NCBI RefSeq assembly: GCF_040712315.1
Contig: NC_134013.1
Span: 2,019,001 to 2,083,000 of the forward strand
DNA from: Castanea sativa
Taxonomy: Eukaryota; Streptophyta; Magnoliopsida; Fagales; Fagaceae
Reading direction: 5' to 3'
Length of the DNA stretch: 64,000 nt
The notes under the pieces are model-generated. The model was not told the DNA's origin. It did not search any database and was given only the letters and a program-made list of their open reading frames with translations. Of the stretch, positions 40,478 through 52,046 are shown in pieces (position 1 is the stretch's first letter; each line of letters begins with the position of its first letter). The position numbers were made by a program, and so were the translations under genes.

Positions 40478-42315
40478 GTCAATGACAGCAATTTTGATGG
40501 ATTTTGGTTTTTTTCACTTTTAGGTGCATCGGCCCGCGGTGTATACTCCCTAATAATATACAATTCTTCTGCTAATCCAGTTTTGCATAATTGATTTTTA
40601 GGGGATTCTTTAGCTTGTAAAAATGGGGTTGCAATCATAATCGATAGAGAAGTGTTACGTCTACAATATTTTCATAACACTTTTACAAAAAATCATATGA
40701 TAAATTATTATTGGTTCTAATTTGAACCCACTACTTAAATTACTTTTTTGCTCATCAATAATAGCCAATAATCACTTGTCACTTAAGATATATTATAAAA
40801 ATGTTGTGGATGTAGCATTTCCTTAATCGATGAGCATATTCATTAGTTGCTACTTGAAATGCAAATGCCCATTAAGTATTGAAACTATTATTATTTTTTT
40901 AATTATTTTGATAATTTGATAGTTTCAATAAGGGGAAATATTTTGTCCTTAAAAAAAAAAAAGAGAATAGGAGGTTTGATTTGAATCTTAAATGTTTTTG
41001 TTAAAATGATTACAAGATTCTTTGGCAATTTTTTGATGTAGTTATTAATGTCATTTTTGTTTTGATTTTCCTTGTCAATCTAAAAAATTATAGGTTTTAT
41101 TATTTGTAAATTTAATTATTTGACCATTATTCAAACAATCTTCTTTCATCTATTGCCTCGTATTTCCCTTAAATGAAGCCAAACACGTGAGATGTTCCAT
41201 TTTTCCAACACCTCCTCTTGATGTCATCAAAATCTAACACTAAATTAAAAAAATCTAAACTGTTAAAAAATGTTGAATTTAGTCATTCAATCAACAAGAA
41301 TTTCATATAAATTTGTAATAAAGATTTTTTAAACCAACTAGGTATAGTCTTCGTCTTCTTTTTTATATTTTATATTTTTAAATTCCAACCATGTATAATC
41401 ATCATAAAGTTTACTTAAAAATGGATTTTTTTTAATGTTACCTATCGTCTAAAAAAAATTACAATACTCATGAGTTTAGCTCATTGCTTATAAGTTTGCA
41501 AACAGACTTGAATGACTGATTACTGTGGGCCTTGATGCTTCTAATTCGCAGCACTAAATATAGGTGTCATTGAATGAGTTTCTGGTATGGGCCTATACTG
41601 GTGCTACGTGGAATTAAGCAAGCCTAGCAAAAACTTCAAAAGGACACCCATATTTATTTTGAGGCCTGTGGCTTGGCCCATTTTCTTAAATGAGCATTGG
41701 GCTGAGTCAGGCTGGCTTAAATAACCAAAATACCAAATCACACACTATCCAGCTCTATCAAGTTCGGGTACTACAATATTTCCCTAAGAAAACAAGGAAA
41801 TAAAAAGGGTGGTTACAGGTAGCTCTCATCATGGGATTCAAGCTCCCTCAGCTCCAAGCAAGTGCTTCTTTTTCTGCTACCATGCATCTGAATTTTGAAG
41901 CCACATTTATTTTTAGGACAACGTTTAGCCACGTTATTAGAGGTGAAATTTGACAAATTTACTATTAGATTACATCTTTTTATATTTTTTATGCTTGCGA
42001 AATTTTTAGGAAATTAAAATCTAATAAATATGTCATCAAAAAATTGTTTAAATTACAAGTTTTTGTAGTTTAAAATTATACATAAAGTATAAACTTATTA
42101 ATTATATAGTACATAATTTTCGATTTATACAAAATTTGACATGTGTATTATGGTATAAAGAATATGCAATTCAAAGGTTTGATTTTCAAAATATATAATA
42201 ATATTTATTTTATTAATGTTGTAATTTTAGACTATAACTAATTTGTAGTTAAATTTTGTCCTTATTTTTATACTTTCTTTTAATATATATATATATATAT
42301 ATATATTATTTGCTT
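40478..42315. other. MATE2 3' flank
   Basis: The first part is probably the 3' untranslated region. A MITE lies at 40647-40823. The stretch from about 41926 to 42255 has no partner in the second duplication copy. No gene is seen. Confidence 0.45.
40647..40823. mobile_element. Mutator-type MITE after MATE2 (shared with MATE3 unit)
   Basis: The arms GAGAAGTGTTACGTCTACAA and, on the minus strand, AGGAAATGCTACATCCACAA form a hairpin. The flanks TAATCGATA (40638-40646) and TAATCGATG (40824-40832) are a 9-bp TSD with one mismatch. The same element lies at about 52221-52402 after MATE3, so it is older than the duplication. Confidence 0.72.
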
Positions 42316-43651
42316 ATCATTAGGAAAAACAAAAAAGGCAACAACTAGCAGATTTCACATGTAAAAACTCATATTACAGCAATGCATCTATGCCCCTCCA
42401 CTTATCCTATGTGACCATATAAACAAATGAAGATCAAAGGTGGTACTCTTTTTTTTTTTTTTTTTAACTAGATAGTTTGGTAGGTGATTTAAAATTTTGA
42501 ACCCTTCACTAAAAATATTAGGAAGTGTTAATTGTGTTACATGACTCTTGACATAAAATGTGATACTTAATTATAAGTACACAAGACACCCATTTGGGTG
42601 AGATTTGACCCCAAAAAAAATGTCAAAAAAAGAGTTTTCAATTTAAACATTCAAGTTCCTAGCCTTTTCTCTCCCTCAACTATTGAATTATTAAAAAGAA
42701 TTGTACAGTTAGCATCTTGTTTTGCAAAATTTACCCAAATTCTAAAGTAAAAAGAGTTTTTATTTTTCCTCCTCTCTATTTTGGCCACCAACCTTCTAAA
42801 TATACTCTAAAGTCTAAACCTTACCCTTCATTTTCTTATACTTCCAATTTAAATATTCAACATTATTTTTTTTTTTAGAAAAGAAAGAGGATTTTCTTTT
42901 TAAGAAACAAAGAGAGAGGATAGATAGAGAGAATAAATAAAAATAAAAATAAAAAAGAAGAAGAATTTTTTTTTTTTTTTTATTTATTTTTTTTTTACAA
43001 AAGGCTACTGTGCTATCCAAACTTATTAAGTGCCGTAGTGATTAACAAAAAATTGAGTAGTTATATAGAGCCGGATTTGAGATGTTCTTTTGATCATTTT
43101 TTTAACTAAAGTGTTCTTCGATCTGGCTAAAATAATATAATAAAAAGTTGGATTTTGTTTTTGTTTGATATGATAAAAAGTTGGATACTGATGCTGTCAG
43201 GATGGGTGTTTTGACTCTTGAGCGTGGAAAATTCAGAGTCTGAATAGATAGTATAGTAGTACAATGACCTAATTTGCTAAAAGTAATTCAATTTTTGCAA
43301 AGAAAAAATAAATATAATTTGTTTCAGAAATTTTATCAGTTGAGTTAACTGTATCCTCCTATAAACACTACTTTAAATTTTTTTAAAACTAAGGTAAATT
43401 TCACAAACTACCCCTGAGATTTGGCCAAATACCAAAGAGGTCTAAAAGATTTCAAAACTGACCATTTAAGTCATTTAGTCTAAACGGACTGTAACGCCGT
43501 TATTTATTTTAGTTTCTCTCTCTCACCCTCAAACCTTTCTTCTCTCTCCTCACTCTTTCTCTAGCTCCCTTATCCCTTTTTCCACTCTTAGACCACTCTT
43601 TCTTCTCACTCTCTCTTAGAAAAGAGAGAACCAAAAAAGAAGAAGGGGGAA

Positions 43652-43903
<252 letters not shown>

Positions 43904-44054
43904 TAGTTAATTTGTTGTAGTATTGTAATTTTTTTCCAGTGTGGATCTATGTTGGCTCTCATGGTCTTTGTGGTGGCGTTGTACTATGGGTTAGCAGTGG
44001 TTTGTGGGTGTGGATCAGAATTGAAGGGTTTAGGTTATTTATGGGTCGGCAGTG

Positions 44055-44200
44055 GATGTTTTGTGGATTTTGGTTTGGATTGATTGTGGGTTGGTAGTGT
44101 AGTGGAGGCTTGTGGATTTTGGTTTAGATTGGTTATGGATTTGCAGTGGAGGTTTGTGGATTTTGGTTTGGATCGGTTGTGGATCGGCGATAGAGGTTTG
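44055..44200. repeat. Tandem repeat, unit about 46-53 bp, three copies
   Basis: The phrase TTTGTGGATTTTGGTTT (first base varies) recurs at about 44058, 44110 and 44155, each followed by GAT(T/C)G(G/A)TTGTGG-like and GCAGTGGAGG-like words. It lies between the LPD fragment and the right TIR of the Pack-MULE-like element. Confidence 0.75.
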
Positions 44201-44811
44201 TGGATTGGTTGGGTTTTTTTTTTTTAGCAAAGAGTTTGAGTTGGTTTGAGCAAAGGTTTTGTGGGTTCTCATGAATGGTTATGTTAAGTGCAATATGGGT
44301 TCTTAGGCTTTGAGGGATATGTTGGTGAGTGGAGTTAAGCTTGATGAAGTTTGTGTAAACTGTACTTACTATTTGTGTTCAAATTGGGGCAGTTTTGCAA
44401 GGGAAATAGATTCATGACTCATGAGTATGTTAGGATTGAGGAATGGGATGGAGACAGATGTGTTTGAGGGTGAGAGAGAGAGAAACTAAAATAAATAACG
44501 ACATTACCATCCGTTTAGACTAAAGGACTCAAATGACTACTTTTGAAATCTTTTAGACCTTCTTAGTATTTGGTTAAACCTCAGGAGTAGTTAGTGAAAT
44601 TTACTCTAAAAACTATTACCCACAGCTTTACATGGAAAAAATATTAAAAAAAAAAAAAAATTGATTTGGAAACAACTTCCCAGGTACAAAACAACCTTTA
44701 TTATGTATATATTTATATATATCTCTGCTGTCACAATTTAACACCGCAAAAATTAAACGGTCTTTGACGATTAAATTGATAGTCTGTTTATGAAGTCCAC
44801 CTTTTATATTG

Positions 44812-44817
44812 CACGTG
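44812..44817 (+). promoter_or_regulatory. G-box CACGTG upstream of MATE3
   Basis: The context TTATATTGCACGTGCCC lies 129 bp before the MATE3 start codon. The same site before MATE2 (33971-33976) reads TACGTG, so the palindromic G-box exists in only one paralogue. G-boxes bind bZIP and bHLH factors. The neighbouring TTATATT at 44804-44810 could serve as a weak TATA box. Function is inferred only from the motif. Confidence 0.4.
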
Positions 44818-44945
44818 CCCTCTTCTCAAAGTCCATCAACTGCCAATATATGAACCTGCCCTCTATCAATCTCTCTTAAATTTAGGCCATTAGGCTTTAA
44901 TTAGGCAGAGATTGTTTCTAAATTCTAATTTCTAAACTCACTCTC

Positions 44946-47900
44946 ATGGGGAGCATTAACGAGCCACTATTACCGGAATCAAAAACCACAGAAGTTGGAT
45001 TCAAAGATAAAGAAAAGAAAGATCTTTCATCAAGGGTGTGGATTGAATCCAAGAAGCTATGGCGCATCGTGGGTCCCGCCATCTTCAGCCGCATCGCTTC
45101 TTACACCATGAACGTTGTCACCCAAGCCTTTGCTGGCCACCTTGGCGAAGTTGAGCTTGCTGCCATTTCCATTGCCAACACTGTCATTGTTGGCTTCAAT
45201 TTTGGACTATTGGTAATTCTTCAAAATTTCATACAGAATATTAATTAATTATCTCATGTATAGGATATATGATTTTCATGTCTCGACTGCCTCAACTGTG
45301 CGAGGCTTACTCGTTGTTAGACAAAAAGATAATGCACAGAACCGATGCATCCGAGCAATCATTATCTCATGTTTGAAACACGAAATACCTTCTATATATA
45401 TATGATGTGTGTGTGTGTGAGAGAGAGAGAGAGATAATAATAGAGAATGATTGACTTTGTTTAACATTGCATGGTTTTGGGTATTTTTGTTTTGGGCATG
45501 CAGTTAGGGATGGCAAGTGCGTTAGAGACATTGTGTGGACAAGCATTTGGTGCAAAGAGGTACCACATGTTGGGAATATACATGCAAAGGTCATGGATTG
45601 TGCTAGTCCTATGCTGTTTCTTGCTACTACCCTTCTACGTTTTCGCCACTCCGCTGCTGAAACTCATAGGACAACCCGATGACGTGGCAGAGGCTTCAGG
45701 TCTGGTGGCTTGTTGGTTAATACCGTTGCATTTCAGCTTTGCGTTTCAGTTCCCTTTGCACAGGTTCTTGCAGTCCCAGCTGAAGAACATAGTGATTGCA
45801 TGGGTTTCTTTGGTGGGTCTATTGGTGAATGTGTTAACTAGTTGGCTATTCGTTTATGTGTTGGATTTTGGCCTTGTGGGTGCGGCTATTGCTTTGGATA
45901 TCTCCTGGTGGGTATTGGTTTTTGGGTTGTATGGCTATACTGCTTTTGGTGGCTGTCCTTTGACTTGGCATGGGTTCTCCATTGAAGCCTTTTCTGGCCT
46001 ATGGGAATTTCTCAAACTCTCTGCTGCTTCTGGTGTTATGCTATGGTCTCTCTCTCTCTCTCTCTGGATAGTCTTTATCAATTATTCAATGTTTCTAAAA
46101 TTAGAAATTCATTTTTTACATTGTATGGAGTAATGTAAGTTTACATTGTAAATACATAAAAAGTGATAAATGTTTTACACATAGCATTTGTCACAAATTT
46201 TGTGTTTATACTGGAAATTTACGTTACTAAGTATAATGTAAACATAACAATGTAAACACATAAAAGATCCTTCAAAAATAATAATGTATCCTATTGATTA
46301 AATTTTAGTAGAATCTATTATATATATCGCTGTTTGATTCAACATTAAGATTTTCTAAAAAATAGGTGACTTTTCAAAAAATGTATTTTCTGAAAAATTA
46401 TCTTATTTTTCAGTGTTTAATGATAACCTTAAAAATGAGTTTGAAATTTTTTTTGTTGTTTGGTATTTGGTATGCACAAAATTTATAATATTTCTTGTAT
46501 AATATAAAGCATGTATATCATGTGTATGGTGTAAACCCAATTAATATAATCAATATAAATAAAAATTTTATATATATATATATATATCTATATATATATA
46601 TACACACACAAGAAAAGGAGGGATGTTACCTGGGTGGTCATAGAGCAAAGCCAACTTCACCATCTGTAGTCTATTCCGTTTAATGGCTAAGCCACTCAAA
46701 AATACTTCATCATCTCATCCTGTTACAAGAGGTGGTTATTGGCCTTCATCCAAAGCTGAAAAATTCCCTTCAGATTTAATCCCTACAACCCTACTTCACT
46801 GAACAAATTCACGTCAATAGCCCAAGAAACAGATGTGAAGTGCTTCTTGTCCGTTGGAGGAGACATGAAAGCAAGCACAAATTCTTTTTTCAATATGATA
46901 AGGACCCTATATGGCAGTAGAGACTGTATTAGCTCCTCCATTAATGTGGCTCATCAGTATGGCTATTGGCTTTCATGGGCGCTAGACCTTTACTGGAAAT
47001 TTCATGCCAAACCTCTGGTTGCTCTTTAAGGAGTGGCGTGACAGTCTTATAAAGGACTCTTCTGATTCTGGAACCAACTTTTCGAAGTGCAATTGTTTAT
47101 TTGGCACCCAAATTTTTCCCACCCGGTGACGATAAAGGTTACCCATTCAAAGCCAGCTATGATTACTATGGAAGCGAGGACGTTACAGCCGTTGCTGGAC
47201 AAGCTTTGCTGTATGACCAACCAAGTATGAAATTAATTTTTGTTTCCTGTGCACAAAAGAATAGAATTATTTATAGGAGTGATGAGTTGCATGGGGGAGG
47301 GAGATTGTTTTAAGTAAATTTTTTTTAGAAAACAACCAATAAAAAATAGGCCTTATTTTTGTTAAGGTTTTTTGTTGATTAAAATTAGTTTTTCATTAAC
47401 CAATTTATTTTTTATGCTACTAAACACCGAAAAATTTGAAAAATTATTGTTACATAAAGTTTTTCATCGAAACAAATAGAATGAAAGAAGAGAACATTAT
47501 TCTCAAAGTTTCAAATAATTTCACTCTTTTCTATTTAATACCCGAATAATCATAAATTCATAACTTGCACATTTTGTTCTTAGAAAAAAGAAAAAGAAAA
47601 AAAGAAATGATATATTATTATAATTGGTGGATTTAAAAAAAAAATGAAACATTGGTCAACCCAAGGGATAGAAGATTTTAGTTGGTGTGTTTTGTATTCA
47701 CTGTTCCAGCAATCAACTATTTCTTTGATTTCATTTATTATTTTTTTATATATTATATTTTTTTATGTGGGTGTTGTTGGTGATTTGTGTAGCTTGGAGA
47801 ATTGGTACTACAGAATACTAATATTAATGACTGGGTTCCTACAGAATGCCACTATAGCCGTGGATGCGTTGTCAATCTGGTACGTGGTTCTCTTTTCCTC

Positions 47901-48541
47901 GCATGTTATTAGTTATGGAAAACTTATGTACCACGGTGCTTATGTACTACGGCGCTGTTGTTTAGATTATTCCTAAGTTTTTTTCCTAAAATTCTATTAT
48001 ATGACAACTTAATTTAAAAAATACATTTTTACTTAGGAGAAAAAAAATTACATAACAAAATTTTAAGAGAAGAATTTAGAAAATAATACTTAAGTATTGT
48101 ACATAAGTCTTACTCATTAGTTATATATTACTGTCATGTGTTTACTAAAAAAAATAAAGAAAAATTTTAACAAGCGTGCAAAAAAGATAAAACAAATGTC
48201 CAAAAAAAGTATTAAAAAAAAGGTGAAAAATGAGATAAAACTGTAAACAAACAAAAAAGTTATTAGAAAAATTTCAAAAAATTTGTTAACACTGTAAGTT
48301 ATTACTTTATATACAATTGCAGCTTTGGAATTTGGTAGTTTGGTATAAACTAGAAAGTTGTAAGAAATTTTTGTAACACTTTCTCTGTTTGTTTGGTGGA
48401 TTTTCTTACAATTTTGCAGCATGACTATCAATGGCTGGGAGTCGATGATTCCTTTGGCTTTTTTTGCTAGTACCGGGTACAAATTGAGAACTCCTTAGTC
48501 CTTTTCGCAATATTTTATTGTCTTATCATGTAGTATTTCTT

Positions 48542-48581
<40 letters not shown>

Positions 48582-49245
48582 GAGATTATTTGGTAAAAAT
48601 AAAAAGATTATTAAAAGATTAGAAAAATTACACTTTATCATTTTAAACTATGCCCTAAATTACACTTTACACCCTAAACTATGTAAATGCATTTGCATCC
48701 TAAACTATTACATTTTGCAGCGCGACTTTAGTTTTACTGTTAAATTAGATGAAAATATGAAACACGAAACTTGCACATGTGTATTGCTTAAGTGAGAAAA
48801 ACCTAAAAGACCAAAACACCTTCTTCATAATAAATTAAAAACAAAACTTTTTTTCCAGCTCTCTCTTGTGCTGCGTATTAGCCCCTGCCAACTGCTCCAC
48901 CACTGTGTATTAATTGATTACTTACTTTTTTTAACTTTCTTTATTTGATTGCCACTAGCGTTGCTCACCCCTTGGTTCAAGCTCTTTCTCATCATAAAAA
49001 CTAAAATCATTCTCTACTAGATTCCAACTACTTTGTATTTTAGAGCAATTCATGATTCTCACGCCCTTTTTTTATTACCTCATCAATTCTCTTTCCCAAT
49101 ATCATTCACAACACTTCCATAACGACCACGACCAAGCTATAACAACCACATAGCAGCATATACACAATCAAAACTACCAAATATGATTTTGATTTGGGGA
49201 TTTAGGGTTGTAGGGATTTTGATTTAGGGATAGAGTCTGATACGC

Positions 49246-49287
<42 letters not shown>

Positions 49288-52046
49288 AAAAAAAAAAGAT
49301 AAAAGTTTTGTTTTTAATTGATTGGGAAGAGGGTGTATTGGTCTTTTAAGTTTGTGTTGCTTACGTAATACGCATGTGCAAGTCACATGCTTTATATTTC
49401 TATCAAACTTAACAGTAAAACTAACGTTTGGGGTGCAAAGTGTAACAATAGTCATAGTTTAAGGTACAAACTGTGCATTTGAATAGTTTAGAGGACAAAG
49501 TGTTATTTAAAATATAATTTAGGGTATAATCACGTGTTCATAAATGCGCCTTAAAAAAAAATCCAAAAAGGCAAAACTTACCTAAGAATGAGGGGGCCAA
49601 CCTACTTGCTTAAGTGAAAAAGCAAGTGCAGAAATAAAATGAAAAGTAATATTGACTTTTTGTTAAGAAAAGAATTTTAAAACTTAAATAAAACAGAGAG
49701 AGAGAGAGAGAGAAGGAATGATTTGAATTTGGAACTTAGTGTGCAATTTGGGTGAAAAAGATAAAAATGATGCTAGGGAATGATTAGAATTTGTAACTTA
49801 CTATATCCCTTCAAATGCTTTTAGTTTCATTTTAAAAAAAAATAATGATAGTTATTTGAACTTTTGTCATGGAATTTACAGAGTTAGGGTAGCCAATGAG
49901 TTAGGAGCTGGGAATGGCAAAGCAGCACAATTTTCAACAATTGTCTCTGTAATACAATCAAGTGTGATTGGTATCTTTTTCTGCACTCTAATCATGATAC
50001 TCCATGACAAGTATGCTTATTTATTCACATCCACCACTGAAGTGCTTGAAGCAGTTGATAAGCTCTCTGTTCTATTAGCTGCTACAATTCTCCTAAACAG
50101 TGTTCAACCTGTTTTGTCAGGTAATTTCTAATAAGATTTTATACTTTTGAAAACCACAGTGTATAGATGTGCTTCTATGAATATGAAATGTGAAAAATAC
50201 CATAGAATTGAACAAATAAAAATCATTTGTTCTAATGTTTGTCTTTCACTCTATGCTTTGCTATTCATAACCTGACAAATGATATATCACATTTGATAGA
50301 ATATAAAATGAAACAGCCTTAGTCAAACATAGTATTTTTGTTTATGCTAAACCTATATTTGCTAATTATACCTTTGATTTGAAAATTGGCATTAAATTTT
50401 GTCATAAATAAATAAGAAAGTATAGGTTTTCAAGCGATGTCTCTAAGTACTAGTCTTTTCCTCTTTGAAATCAATTGTAAATATATTTTCTTCGCTATGA
50501 CAGGAGTGGCCGTTGGGTGCGGATGGCAGGCATGGTTTGCATATATAAATTTGGGATGCTACTATGTCGTTGGGCTCCCACTTGGACTTCTGATGGGATT
50601 GGTCTTCGACCTTGGAGTTTTGGTTAGTGTTGTAACTTCTTTCATTAGCCTCCAATTCAGTAGAGATTATGATATATACCTAATCCACCACAGGCTTTGT
50701 GGGCATGTATATATCATAGTTGGTTCAGCCTCAACATGGCCTATAAAGAACAGAGTGAAGTCTAAAACCAAGTTCAGAACCAAAAAAACTAAGAAAAGTC
50801 AAGAACAAATTAAAGCTAAGATTCATCTTTGTAGCATGAATATAGGTCTACCAACTCAGTAGATCATGAAAGTCAATGGGCATCAAAAGTCATGTACTCT
50901 GGGTATGTTGAATCCATTAGAAAAATTCTAGAGTCACAGTCAATCTTACGTTCAATTTAACAACTTGTTGATATGTGCGTTTATGAATATAGTGGACACA
51001 CATTTTGTCCATATGAACCTATTATTTTTCGTCAACCACTCACAATCGCACAAATAAATAAGTTGTGAAATTGAGTGTAAGAATACATGTGTCCATAATC
51101 CAGTTATGACACAAATTGTGCTATTTATGTGGTATTAGAATTTTTAATGAATAAGGTGGTACAAAATCCAAATATAGTACTAGTATACAAGGAAGTTCGA
51201 ACTTAGTTTGCATTCCGGATTGAATGGCTGGTTGTCTTTGTGTTTTATAAGGGTTGTATGGCTGATCATAGAAGTAGTTTGGTTCTAATACAAGTTAAAC
51301 CAAAATCAAAATCAGTTCAATTTTTCTTGTGGGTGTTTGACATGCACACGAAAATTTAAATTCTATAGTGGAAATATGCATGTTCAGCCAAAAATCATTT
51401 TTTTATTATTTTAAAATACTATTTATTTTTAACACATACATAGGAAGAGAGAAGAAGATTTTAAAGAAACTGACAATAGTATATATCCAAAAGGGCTCAG
51501 CTCTTGAATACACGGCACAGAAGAAAGAAACCACAAAAGCCAAAAACCAAAATTTAAAAGACATGAATTTGGTGAGAATGGATGCTTGAAAGAATAAAAT
51601 TTAAAACCAAGGAATATATATGGTTCTATTAGAACCAGTTTGTTAAAACAAAAGTTTACATTGTATAAGTTTTTCTACAAAGAATTTTACATTGTATAAG
51701 CTTCTCTACAAAGAATTTTCCATTTGGCATGACTAGGATTCCAACGTGTTGAAACTGAAATGTAATAAAATTTGACGTGGCAGGGTATCTGGGGTGGAAT
51801 GATTTTTGGTGGGACTGCAATCCAAACAGTGATTTTGGCTATCATAACAGCACGGTGCGATTGGGAAAAGGAGGTACTATAATCTAACACAATTTCACCT
51901 GTTATAATAACGTTGACATTGTGTTGTGCATGTAAAACCCATATGAATTCATTTCTTGTATTCATGGATTTCAGGCTGAGAAGGCTAGCATTCGCGTAAA
52001 TAAATGGTCAAGTCCTAAGCCACAAGATGAAGAAGAAGATCAATAG
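44946..52046 (+). CDS. MATE3: MATE/DETOXIFICATION-family transporter, 8 exons, complete frame (490 aa)
   Basis: Tandem duplicate of MATE2. Exons: 44946-45212, 45504-46045, 47793-47879, 48420-48476, 49882-50120, 50504-50622, 51784-51873, 51975-52046. The joined frame is open, ending DEEEDQ at a TAG six residues earlier than MATE2. Landmarks: [76 protein letters not shown]. Oddities: the intron 2 donor is GTCTCT, poor at +3 to +5 (MATE2 has GTATCT); intron 2 contains a broken chitinase copy; intron 4 contains a long-TIR element; the conserved GSGWQA motif reads GCGWQA; AGTG at the end of exon 4 reads ASTG. It may still be functional, but splicing and activity are less certain than for MATE2. 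Confidence 0.9.
46684..47230 (+). pseudogene. GH18 class V chitinase pseudogene in MATE3 intron 2
   Basis: A broken copy of a plant GH18 (class V) chitinase-like gene, in the same direction as MATE3. From 46708: [20 protein letters not shown], then PTTLLH and stops. From about 46834: [20 protein letters not shown] and, later, [10 protein letters not shown]. From about 47016: [20 protein letters not shown] in a changed frame. From about 47122: [19 protein letters not shown] and [10 protein letters not shown]. About 90 bp between the first two blocks are missing, and more toward the end. The catalytic motif region (usually DGLDLDWEFP) reads [10 protein letters not shown], so the catalytic Glu is replaced by Lys. 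No introns are apparent. MATE2 intron 2 has no trace of it. It is not functional. Confidence 0.8.
48547..48578. repeat. (TA)n microsatellite in MATE3 intron 4
   Basis: About 16 TA units; the MATE2 intron has a much shorter equivalent near 36831. Confidence 0.9.
48627..49528. mobile_element. Long-TIR MULE-like element in MATE3 intron 4
   Basis: The two ends are inverted repeats of roughly 200 bp. Shared words include CCCTAAATTA, CTAAACTAT, AAATGCA, GTTTTACTGTTAA, ACTTGCACATG and AAAAGACCAA. Each arm contains the phrase ACACTTT-CACCCTAAACTAT repeated at a 25-35 bp spacing. The MATE2 intron has an uninterrupted equivalent (about 36898-36945), so this arrived after the duplication. Inside is a (GA)n tract at 49250-49286. 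A clean TSD was not found, so the ends are approximate and assignment to Mutator rests on the TIR length. Confidence 0.65.
50944..51082. mobile_element. Hairpin MITE in MATE3 intron 6
   Basis: The left arm TCTTACGTTCAATTTAACAA and the right arm, on the minus strand, TCTTACACTCAATTTCACAA are inverted. It is the partner of the copy at 39105-39237 in MATE2. Confidence 0.65.

Larger units (their letters stand above)
32770..42315 (+). repeat. Segmental tandem duplication, copy 1 (contains MATE2)
   Basis: Upstream landmarks shared with copy 2 include GCAGATTTCACATGTAAAAA (32803 and 42348), CACTTATCCTAT and GAGCCGGATTTGAGATGTTC (33480 and 43067). The downstream end shares CTCCCTCA, CTACCATGC and CTGAATTTTGAAG with copy 2 (41850 and 53721). 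The phrase TTATTTTTATACTTTCTTTT followed by (TA)n marks the end of both copies (42262 and 53784). Exons and most introns of MATE2 and MATE3 also align. The left edge is approximate. Confidence 0.85.

Noticed and set aside
47101..47313. Separate small gene downstream of the chitinase fragment
   Set aside because: It is the shifted-frame C-terminal part of the same GH18 pseudogene, ending in intron sequence.
48117..48482. 121-codon minus-strand open frame
   Set aside because: Antisense to MATE3 exon 4 and its intron; hydrophobic runs reflect A/T tracts.
50437..50862. 141-codon frame starting before MATE3 exon 6 and running past it; the same at 38594-38908 in MATE2
   Set aside because: Reads through both splice sites of exon 6; the part outside 50504-50622 is intron. 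The paralogues agree on the exon edges.
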